Shown here piece by piece: positions 36,518-48,500 of a stretch of DNA of 64,000 bases. This DNA is from Vesta saturnalis (Eukaryota; Arthropoda; Insecta; Coleoptera; Lampyridae). The notes beneath the pieces were generated by a model. It had not been told where the DNA came from. It made no database searches and saw nothing but the letters and a program-made list of their open reading frames with translations. A program made the translations under genes and the position numbers. Positions within the stretch are counted from its first letter, which is position 1; each line of letters opens with the position of its first letter. The DNA is taken from NCBI GenBank assembly GCA_036346205.1, contig JARFJB010002472.1, forward strand, positions 7,371,501-7,435,500. The letters run 5' to 3'.

Positions 36518-39500
36518 CTTAAATATATATTAAACTCTGTTGCGAAGTTATTGGCTATGTCGCAGTAAACTTCTGTGCAACAGAAGTTAATTATCATATA
36601 TATATAATCATATGTGAGTTCTACACTAGCTTATTGATACGCTCACAAATCAGCTAAAAATCAATAAGCCATAGCATGTAAAAATGTAAACACATATGAA
36701 TTATAATGTCGCAAAACAGCTTAACTAATGAAGCAAGTCTGCGCAATTCAAACTCGTGCTAACAAAGATAAAGTAAATAGATATATATATATATATTATT
36801 TGTAGTTCTAAAATCATTATATAGATATTACTCCTATCGTGAATGTAAATCAAAGTACCGTTAATCAAATGTTAGATAAAATTATATTTATGAATTCGAC
36901 TCAAGTGATAAAAGTCTTACTCAGGTAAGCATAAATGATCTAGATCTCTGTCTTGAAATCCTCAATATTTCAAGATAAATTAATTCTTTGAGGGATGTTC
37001 TAAACATCCACTATAATGAAATAATTTTGTCATTGAAAAATCACCATTATACATAGATCATTCCACCTTTCCTACTGAGCGTTATGTAGAAAATCCAAAG
37101 GTAGTGGAAGTGGAAATAAGTGTGTATTAAAATTACCTTTCTTGATTCTATTGTATCAGTGTATCATAATATTTTCTTTCTAGGGTAAGCATATTTTTTA
37201 TTCTAATGTTTAAATAAATATATAGTTTTATGTATTTTTTTAAGGTTTTTTAAGGCTACAGTGGTTTTGTTTCACTGAATTATAAATCTCAATATTTTGT
37301 TCAATGTAAAAAATTACATTTGTACGGCGATGATTACCAGTTTGTAAAATGGATACACTTTTTACATTCCCATATACTATACGAAGTATAGTAAAGGGAA
37401 GGTGTTGCGATTGTGAAAAATTCGACCTTGAGATTTTCACGGATCTTCACATTTTGAGGGTCTCTGATCCATTTTGGTCATTTTTGGCTGTCTGTATGTA
37501 AACACGATAGCGGTCAGACTGTTTAAATTGGAGTGATGAAATTTGTTATGCGGCTATTAGGGCAAAATCGTAAATGTATATCAACTTTTAGGACATGTAG
37601 GACCACCGGAAGTGCCTATTAACCTACAGTTTTCAAATTTTTTCAGTAAACTATTCGCTTAGATGGAGACATTAAATTGAAACTTCTCACACACACGTAA
37701 GGTACTAAACTATTAGATATGAAACTTCAAGTTGATTGAGGCACTAGAAATGGTATTTAAATAAAAAAATATTTTTATATAAATTAAGGCTTTTAATCAA
37801 GATTCTGGGATGCTGCAGAAACAACATAAATTGTGAAAAACGTATATACAGGGCGACCCACGACTATTCTCGGTGTCTTGTGCCTCAACGGTATAGACAT
37901 CAGCTTAATTTTTGGTGACACTTAAACTGATAAGAACTTTTTTAAATTATTTTCAAACATACAGGTGGTTCAGAAAATTGCAATATATCAAAGTTAGGTT
38001 TTTAAATACAACGTCCAGTATTTTATTTCATTTTAAACTATACCTTAAAATTCAGTTAACTTTATTAAACGTTCCCTATACCTATTGCTTACCAATTTTG
38101 AGAAAATTGTGATTTTAAGAAAAATATTCAATTTAAACAAGAACTAAAAACATGGAAATCATGGAAACCTCTTACTTTGAGATACACAAATTTATATCGA
38201 TTTATTCTGACCTTTAAGGCTTCCATTTGCACTGTGTAGGAATTTCGATATTTAGAACAGGGTGTTTAGGAAAAGGATTCTTATTTTATATTTTTTAAAC
38301 ATCAAAAACCCACTTAACTTATATGGACCACCCTGTATCATTTTTATTTATGTGAAATAACTTTATTTTCTATCAAAAACTATGAGTAATGCATATGCAA
38401 AATTAACAATTAAAACGTTATTAAGATTTTCTCTAAAATTTGTATGGCAATTTTTTTGTTTACATTCGAGTAGGTAATGATTTTTGAAATTTAATTAAAA
38501 ATAAAACTAAAACTACCACGTAAACGTTTATGAAAAAAAAAACTACAATAAATGCTCAATCATTTTCTTCTATGCATAACCACACTCGTTTTTCAAAAGA
38601 TCTTCTAACGTTTCTCAACGCATCCTTTATTCTAATCTTCATGTCATCAGCAGTGGTAGGTGTAGTGTTATAAATTAAATTTTTAATGTAACCCCAAAAA
38701 AAAATCCATGCTGGTTAATTCAGGGGATTCATATGGACCTCCCCTTCCAATCCATTTATTGGGGAATTGTGTATCCAAATAATTCCTTACATTCCGACTA
38801 AAATGTGGAGGGGCACCATCTAGCTGTAACCACGTTTTGTTTCTTATATCTAAAGAAACTTTATCTAGTAGACTCGAAAATTCTTGTTGTAAAAATCGTA
38901 AACGTTTTACGCCGTTGAAGTTTCCATCAAATAAATATGGACCAATCACATGGTCTCCTACAATTCCCCCAAATATATTGAGGCTCCACCGATATTGGCG
39001 GTCAACAATGCGATACAGGTGACGGTTTTAAGTATCACAGTAATGAAAGTTATGTCGGTTTACCAAGCCGTTGTTGTGGAAAGTTGATTCATCGGTAAAT
39101 AAAACAAATTTAAAGAAGTCATCTTCTTCTGCAACTTTTTCCAAACGCCATACACAGAAATCCAACCTCCGTTGATGAAAGTCTCATCCAGATAAATTCT
39201 GATGAAGTTGTATGTGATAAGGATGGTACTTACGTTTTTTTCAAAATTCTCAAAACACTTGCTTGACTAACTCTAGTTTGTCTAGAAATTTCTCCTTGAA
39301 CTTACATTTGCATTATCAACCACTGAGCATAAAACCAAGAACTCATTGTCCTCATTATTTATAACATACTTTGCTTTAGTCTGTTTCTTATAGGATAGGT
39401 TGTAGCAGTTCTTAAAAAACTCTTTTGTCTGGATGTGGTCAATCCATATACCTTTCTGTGTATACCCTTGACGCAAACAAACAATTTCTAAAACATTTAC

Positions 39501-42500
39501 CAAGGATAAACGTCATATCCACTCTTTCATCTTGAGAATACCGTTTCATTTTTTTAGTCTTAAAGGGTGGTAGCACTATTGAAAATAAAGTAACAATTTT
39601 GGCAGTATTTCACCGAACACTAAGGTTAAGGACAGACCCCAACTAGATGAATCAAACAATGTCTTACTTTTGAAATCATTACCTACTAGAATGTAAACAA
39701 AAAAAATATCCATAGAAATTTTAGAGAAAAATGTTAATAACTTTTTAATTGTTAATTTTAAACATATGCATTACTCATAGTTTTTGATATAAAATGAAAA
39801 GTTATTTCACATAAATAAAAATTATACATGGTGGTCCATTTAAGTTAAATGGGTTTTTCATATTTGAAAAATATAAAATAAGAATCCTTATCCTAAACGT
39901 GTACTAAATAACGAAATCCTACACAGTACAATTGGAAGCCTTAAAGGTCAGAATAGATCGATATAAGTGTTACTCAAAGTAAGAGGTTTCCGTGTTTTTA
40001 GTTCTTGTTTAAATTAAATATTTTTCTTAAAATCACAATTTTCTCAATATTGGTAAGCGATAGGATTAACGTTGAATAAAGTTGACTTAATTTTTAACGT
40101 ATAATCTAAAAGTGGCATAAAATACAGGGCGTTGTAACAATTTAAGAATATACTAACAATAAATTTTAAACATAAATAGAGCTATGGGTTTAGCGGTCAA
40201 ATTATTGGACTGGTAATGTAAGCAATGAGAGTTCTAACCCCCATCGGGGAAATTTGCTTTTCCTTTGTCAAAATTGTTTTTAAATTTTACTTTAATACAT
40301 TTATTTTAATAAACATTAAATTTTAAAATCGCGTACTTATTCAAAACGTTGTACAAGCGCTAAACATTAGTGTTCAACTGACACTGAGATTGCAGGCTAT
40401 TTATATCATTTTGAAGTACAGTTCTTGACAAACTTATTTCATTAAAAATGTTTAGGTCGTCCGCATATAGTAATTTCTGAGAAAAAATATGAGTGGGAAG
40501 ATCATTGATAAATATCAAAAAAAGAAAGGGCCCCAAGGTTGAACATTGAGGAACTCCCGATGTAGGAATGAATAATTTGGATTATAGGATACAAAGTGTG
40601 AGCAATCAGTAGGACACGATTTTATAAGATTTATTATGGAAAGGCTAAAACCATATTCAGATAATTTTTTAATACAGTGACAGATTGGTCAAAAGCTTTT
40701 TGGAAGTCCGTGTAAATCACGCCAATCTGCCATTTTTTATCTACATATTACAAGTATATTGTGAAAAACACACAAGATTTGTTATTGTCCATGTTTTCAA
40801 AACAAAACTATGTTGATACTCGGACAGCTGTGATTTAAATTGAAAAAAAAGTTTATCAAATAAGATGTATTCAAACACTTTGGCGAAAGTTACATATGCT
40901 GGATATTGGTCTGTAATTTTCCACGGAAGAAGAACTTCCTGATTTTAGTACAGGACAAACCTTAGCAATTTTGTAAGTTACCAGGTAGCTACAATATTTA
41001 CATAATAAATTGTACAAAAACGCCAATGGTTTTGTTAAAATTTGTGCACATTCTTTAATTAAGTACAATGAAAGTTGATCTATACCGCAGTAGGCTTGTT
41101 TGTAATCGTTGAACAGCAACAATGACATTCTGTTCAGATATACTGTTCATATCAATAATTGATTGGCAATTGAACAAAAAGAAGGAGTCTTCAGTTGGAA
41201 TTCATTTTTAATAGACGTTCGAAAAAAAGAAGCAAATGTATTGACAATTTCTTGAGGAGTATCATATGTATGATTCATACATTATAATTTACCGGGGATA
41301 CGAGAAGATCCTTTTTTAAAACCGTATATACGCCCAAAAACATTTTGGATAAGTATGCAGCATTCCTTCAGTATCTGAAACATATTCAACTTTTAGTTAA
41401 AGACTTGAAGCGTTTAAATTGCTGGTAGAAATGTGAGAGCTTAGTAGTTTTATACATTCCATTTCCTATTCTCAATTTCGCTATTCATCCATTTTACTGC
41501 TTTGAAGTCTGGAATTTTCTCTTTCACCTTTTTTTTGTCATGAAGAAACCCACCTCATTATTTCCCTCCTTTTTTTGGTCACTGTGCAAGAAGCTGTAAT
41601 TTTCTTTGTATATTTCTCCCTATCCACCCCATCTGACTTCTTGAACTGCACTCTTGTACTCTTCTGTTTGGTTTGCTATGTTTTGGACTTTTCTTATGTC
41701 TATCATTGTTTTAATATTCCATGTAGCTGTTTTTATTGTGTTCTTTCTCCTCTTTTCGTTCTTTTTTCTTTTTGCTTTTTCTTCTTTGTAGTTTTCTTTA
41801 TTTATTTTGCATTTCTTGTTTGTGTTATCTGCGTGTGTAATGCCATGTTCGTCTTGTATTTGGTGTTTATTCTTATTTTTTTTTGTTACTTCCGCTTAAT
41901 GTTTGGTTTTCCCGTTTTGGTTTGGGTAGACCCAGCCAGTAGGCTCTGGATTGGTTTTGTTGTGCGTTTCCTCTAGATGTTGCACATCTTCTGAAGAACT
42001 GTCTATTGTTGTTCTTTTTATTACAGCTCTTCCATCCATATCCTACTCAGAATACATTTTCCCTACCTCCATCAGACTTCTTCTTATTAAAAAATTTAAA
42101 ACAGCATCTCAGGGGAAACCGTTTTGCTTCTGATGAAGAACTCAAAGAAGCTGTTGAAGAACATTTTGCAGCGGTCCTAAAGGAATTTTTTTCTGAGGGT
42201 ATGAGGCAATTGAAAAAAAAATGGAATAAGTGTTTTAGTGTTGAAGGGAGTTATGCAGAAAAATAAATTTTTTTTGTTCCCTTATGTGTTTTTTTTCATG
42301 GCTAGGTAGATAACATAAAAATATGCCCTTGTATATAGATCACCATTAGGCGACTTTGATATCTTTTATAATAACATAGAACCAATGCTTGACAAGTTAA
42401 CTCATTTTAATGTTGTGCTTCTAGGTAAATTTCATGTGCACTTCGGTAATGATAAAAATCACGCATTTTGTGCTCATTCTTAATGGTTTTGTCCAAACAG

Positions 42501-45500
42501 TTTTCTTTGCTACTCGTGGCGATAACTGCTTTGATAACATATTATTTATTAATTTTTCAATTAATAATAATAATGTTAATACTCTTGTATTGGCTTAACG
42601 GATCACCTTGGTCAAAACGTAGTACTGAAAAATTATGATTTACCTAGCAGAAACACTTATGAGACTAAGTTACAACACCCACTAACTCAAAAGGTAATGT
42701 ACCTGTTTTTCAATATGTTATCAGATTGTGATTCGGGAAATGCCATTCAAAATTATCTAAACAAGTGTTTTACTAATTTTCTATCCTTCATTTCCAATTG
42801 TTATTTGACTTGCTTTCCAGAAGTTAAATTTTAGAACAAAAAAGTAAACATTAACTGGTAAACTACGCAAGTTAAGAGAACAGGTTCAATTAATTTGTGA
42901 ATTATATGCTAAGTACAGTATGTACAATTTATATTTAATCAGAAAATCTCTTCGTGCTTCTTATGCCAAGGAGATAAAATTAGCGAAAACTGAAACTAGT
43001 GATAGGTTTATCAAAAATGCAAATAATCCTATTAATGCAATGTGGGCAATAATAAATTATCACAGAAATTTGGTTATCGAACTTCATTGTAATTTATCAG
43101 CAAACCACTTCAATGTTTATTTTGTCAACAATACACCTGAAATTTTAGCTAATCTGCGAAGCTCTGATATTGATCCAATCAGTCATTGTGACTTTAATTT
43201 CTCTACCAAGAATAGTTTTCAGTTCCAAACGGTCTCTGAAGTAGAAGTTCGTGATGCCATAAAAACTATAAAAAGCAGTAACTCCAAAGATATTTATGGT
43301 TTTAGTGTTACTTTCATAAAACGCAATATTAGTTTATTTGTTAAACTATTGACAATGCTAACCAACCTTATCATTAGCACTGGCGTCTTTCCTGAGTCTC
43401 TCAAATTTGCCTTAGTTTCACCATTTTTTCAAGAAAGGTAATGATATAAATGAACTGGGTAATTACAGGCCTATTTCAAAGTTACCAGTTTTTTGCAAAA
43501 TTGTTGAAAAAAGTTCTGAATAAACAAATGAGTGATTTTTTCGAAAAAATCATCTTTTTTATAACCAACAGTATGGCTTTCAAAAAGGAAAGTGCACTTC
43601 TGACGTAATCATCACGTTCGTTTGTAATGCTTTGGAATGCTTTGAGAGGGGAGAGAAGCTGGTAGCTGCCTTTGTTGACCTGTCCAAAGGCGTTTGATTG
43701 TGTGAATCACGAAATATTAGCACGAAAATTAAAGATAGTATATAATTTCTGTGACCTTAGGGTTGCATTGATAACGTCATTCGTGAAGGATAAATACCAG
43801 TGCTTAATCTTTAATAATGCCATTTCTAACAAGTTGCCCATACAGTATGGGGTTCCTCAGGGCTCAATTCTAGGTCCTATTCTTTTTTTTATTTATATTA
43901 ACGACTTGCCCTTATCCGTATCACCACACATCGGTTGTATTCTTTATGCTGATGATGCAACCAGGATATTAATGTTGCCCTGAAAAATGCACAAACGAGG
44001 GTTAACGAAGTTGCTAATTGGTGTGTGAATAACAAATTAAAATTAAATCAAGCCAAGACAAATTTTTTGCCCAAAAAAAATGTAGTTTCACGTCCAACAT
44101 TAACTCAGGAGTGTCCCTTCTTGGATGTTCTATTGACACTAAACTAAATTTCGATTTACAATGTGACAGTATCACTAACAAAATCAACAAATCTGTCTCT
44201 TTGTTAAAAAGGTTACAAGATAATACGTCACCTGGGGTTATCCGAACGGCCTATTTTGCCCTAATCCATAGTATTCTTTTGTATGCAATTTTAGCATGGG
44301 GTTATAGTTCATCTTGGAAAGCCATATTTCGACTTCAACGCAAAGCTGTTTGAATTATTGCGAATTTACAGCTCAGAGATGACTACCGGAAATCATTTAG
44401 TGATTTAAAAATACTAACGTTTCCTTGTCTTTTCATCGTAGAAGCTCTGTGCTATGCTAAGAACACTTCCCGGGAAATAAAACAATGTGAACTACACAGC
44501 CATGACACCAGACAAAAAGATAATATAAGACTAACACTGCAGGTTAACAAAAACTCAAAATGGAATTATCCACCAGTCACAATCTTTATACAATTATCTT
44601 CCTGGTCACATAAAATCTCTAACGTTATTAAAATTTAAAGCGAGAATAAAAGAATAGTTTATTGCTAACGTTATGCATCTAGATTAACTAGTTAATTATT
44701 TGTTTCTGTATTTAACTTGTTGGTTACCCACCAAATCATGTTTGTACTGTTTATACTTATATTTTTTATTCTATAGATAATTTTTGATGAGTGTAAGTGA
44801 GCCATCATGTTCGCACAATAAATATTATTATTATTTTCATATCAACAATACCTAGTGTATTTACTATGTCAAATATCTTAATCTTATCATAGTTGGCACC
44901 AGATTGATCTTCTTTTACATTAAACACAATTTTGACGCTTGTTTATTTCTTTCTGAAATTTAATTACTTTTTTGGTAGCACCAGAGAATAACCAATCAAA
45001 CTTAGTAGAATTAATTTTATGCATCACTATCGTTATAGAATGAACACAAGCAGCAATAGGCACACTACACACGCGTACATGCTTTCTAAAAAATTAATTG
45101 AATAAGGAGAACAAAAATAATTAGTTTTTTGTCTTTCTGGGATTAAATATATTATTTCGGTACCTGTTTCAAAGGAGTGAAGTATCACTTTTAGTCCCTG
45201 GGGCTAAACGTAACTTTTTAATTGCTTGGGACATAAATATAAAAAAAATTGACTTTTGTAGTGAAGCACAACCTTGGCAACACATCAACCTACATATCTA
45301 ACCAGATTCCTAACGACGAATCACGTGCCATTTCGCATCTGGGATTTTAAAACTTCGGGATGGTATATTTAATCTCAGAATGACAAAAAATAGCATATAC
45401 ACTGCGGGTCAGAGGAATCTTTTAACCCCTCGAGTGATTGTAATCCTCTCGGGCTACAATATTTATTCGCGGGATTAGAAGTAGTTCCTCAGTCCCTTAA

Positions 45501-48500
45501 TCAGGGTGAACCAAAAGTCCCGGAACGGTGAAATATCTTGAGAAATATACTTCCGACCGACAAAATAAAAAATACGTATTTAATCGTTTTGAAAAAGATA
45601 TCCACTGACACCCCTCGACCCCCCCCCAACCTTAACTGCCGGTGTGGGGCGGGGGTAACTTTGAAATCTTAAATGGGAACCTCCATTTTGTATTTCAGAT
45701 TTAGATTCTCCATAAAAAAGTAGGTAAGCTTTGTCCTAAACGTTTTTTTTGATTCGTGATAGATGGAGCCGTAACCGGAGTAATAATTTTATCCCGATTC
45801 CGCAGGAAGCGAATAGAAACGGTCAATCATCTCAAGAAATACATGTTAGGTTGACAAAATAAAAAACACGTGTTTAATCTTTTTCAAAAAACTATCCACT
45901 GATATTGTTACTGTAAATTGTACAATATTATTGATATTGTTATTGTAAATACAATTACTTCGACATTTATTTTACAACAATATGAAACAAAATTTATTTT
46001 TATGGAAAATTGAATTCAAAATCAAATATTAATGGCGCTGTAATCGCGAAACAAGAAAAAATTAATTTGAAATCGGAAATTATCAAAGAGAAAAAAATGT
46101 TAATATATGATTATGAATTCATATGAAAATGTAAACTTTCACCATTATTATATTATTATTATTATTATTCCTTTAAGGTCTATTGTTAGTGCAATTGGTT
46201 CTCCTACATGTAGTCTTGCAAAACATCTTACAATTTTATTACAACCTCATATAGGAAAAACACCCCATTACATTAAAAATTCTGATGACTTTGTTGAAAA
46301 AATGTCTAGTTTCAAAATTGAAGAGGGTCAGTTTTGATGTTGTTTCACTTTTTACAAAAGTGTCTCTAAAAGAAACTATTCAATACATTGATCATCTTTT
46401 TGCAAAGGACATAACCATTCATTTTCAGAACTGTCTTACTACAAATAATTTTCAGTGGAATAGTAAATTTTATGAAAAGATTGATGGTGTAGCAATGGAT
46501 AGTCCCCTAGTCCTGTATTTTTACATGGAAAAATTTGAAACATTAGCGTTACAAAATACACCTAAAAAACCTTCAGTTTGGTATAGATATGTAGATGACA
46601 CATTTGGAAGTATGGAGAGAGGCACTGCATGAGTTTTTGGTTTTTATAAATGGTATACATACTAGTATTCAGTTTACCATGGAAAAAGAAACTAATGGAA
46701 GTGTACATATTAATATCTAAAAATAATAATTCCCTATCTTTTAAGGTTTACAGTGTAACGAACCGCAAGTCATTACTACAAAATTTTTTAATTAATTAAT
46801 TATTTAACAATCAGCCCTCGTAAAAGAAATGATGTAAGATTTCTTAGTATTCAAACACCTACAAGACTTGATCTAATATTTCTTAGTATTCCGTTTGATT
46901 GCACAACAAAAATTAATTTGTTTCCCCTCCAACGTAGATTTCATAAAACATCGAATGTTTTATACGTCAGAGTAATCTCCGCCAATTACAAATAGGATTC
47001 CCCCAAACAGAAGCCACCACCGCCTACCGAGAGTCCCCTATAAAAACCGCGCCGCGCACCTTTTAGTAGTTAGTTAATTATTATTATTATTAATATTAAT
47101 ATTGTTATTAGTACGAGTATCCGTAGCCGATCAGACCAGTAGCAGCCGTAGAAGAGTTCCGTCGCGCCACGTGAACGCATCCCGCCGCCGAGAATTATTT
47201 AGTTGGTTTCACCAGCTCCTGTAGTAGTTAGTCCGTTTGACTAACTACGATTCCAGAAAACCTGCACGTGACGGTTGCGTTAAAGTAAATCGCCGCAGAC
47301 CTAGTGATAGCCACCGCGAGTTTAGCTCCCTGTATTTGCGAACGCGCACCGCGAATCTTTTGTAAATAGCTATCCTCGATCTTTGTGATTAACGACACGT
47401 AAGTCTGTAGAATAATTCAGTACTCAAACACCAACACACACAAACCCCCAGACCGCCACGGGCAAAGCCACGAAGCAGTCGGGAGTATAAACACCAGCAC
47501 ACACTAAAATCCCCAGACCGCCACGGGCAAAGCCACGAAGTAGTCGGGAGATCACAAACGCAAACACACACCAACCCCCAGACCGCCACGGGCAAAGTCA
47601 CGAAGTAGTCGGGAGTTCAAACACCAACACACACAAACCCCCAGACCGCCACGGGTCACCCCGAAGCAGTCGGGAGTACAAACACTCACCACTATACCAT
47701 ATACCTGACGACGAGAGCTAAGTAGGACTGTACAGACCTGCAGCTTTTATCATTTACTATCACTTACATTCTAAACACCTGAATTCACTAGCTCGCTGGC
47801 GAAGACCGAAGTGCCTGTAATCACAAACGAATTAAACGTAGAGTATCCGTCAAAGACCTGTCGTAGGAGAAAACCGTACACCGATAATCACGCGCGTAGT
47901 AAACGAATTTCAAGAAATCAATCAATTAATTGTTTTCCACCAGCTTATTCCGCACGTATAAACCGCCTTTAATAAATACGCGTTTTGGTGCGTATACCAT
48001 TAAGTAACGTTCATTTGTATCTACGTGAGATTTCGTTCATTTGCATAAAAAGAAATCATCCCCATAAAATTGCATCCCAGTAGATAACGTGCAAATATAT
48101 TAATTATACAACCAAACTTGTATAATCCGCCCAGTCTAAATTTAATGCGAGAGTAAACCTCTGAAGATAATTCATATTCTCAAACGTAATAGATCGTGAA
48201 GGGGAATTGCTTCACGAAGCATACGCGCCTGTCCGTCTTCCAGAAAGTACTGAAGGTAAAGGGAAGCAAGCATTAGACCGGTGAACGCTCGTCCTGCGTA
48301 CAACCGTGAACTCGGGATATCGATTTTCACTAGTGACCTAGATCTGCGCAACCCCCGTTTTAATAACCAGTAGTTTGTTTATACATTCTTTTCTTTTGTA
48401 GACAGGGCCGTATCCAGCATAAATAATTAATTAAACGCAACGTTATTAATCATTTAAATATTACGTTCTTCATTGAGTGTAACTAGGGAGTATTAATATC

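Larger units (their letters stand above)
38009..40134 (-). mobile_element. 2.13-kb IS630-Tc1-mariner type element with about 470-bp terminal inverted repeats
   Basis: Left end CAACGTCCAGTATTTTAT, right end ATAAAATACAGGGCGTTG, each flanked by TA (38007-38008, 40135-40136). The inverted repeats run about 38009-38490 and 39672-40134. They are more diverged than those of the element at 29.3 kb, so this copy is older. Same design: very long repeats, TA target, minus-strand transposase with a DUF4817-like start. Confidence 0.9.

Noticed and set aside
41575..41976. 133-codon open frame rich in Phe, Val, Cys and Leu, looking like a membrane protein
   Set aside because: The DNA is strongly T-rich low-complexity sequence between transposon fragments; no start context, conserved motif or splice structure supports a gene.
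47389..47601. Minus-strand open frame rich in Cys, Val and Trp
   Set aside because: It is a translation of the 65-bp minisatellite in the solo LTR.
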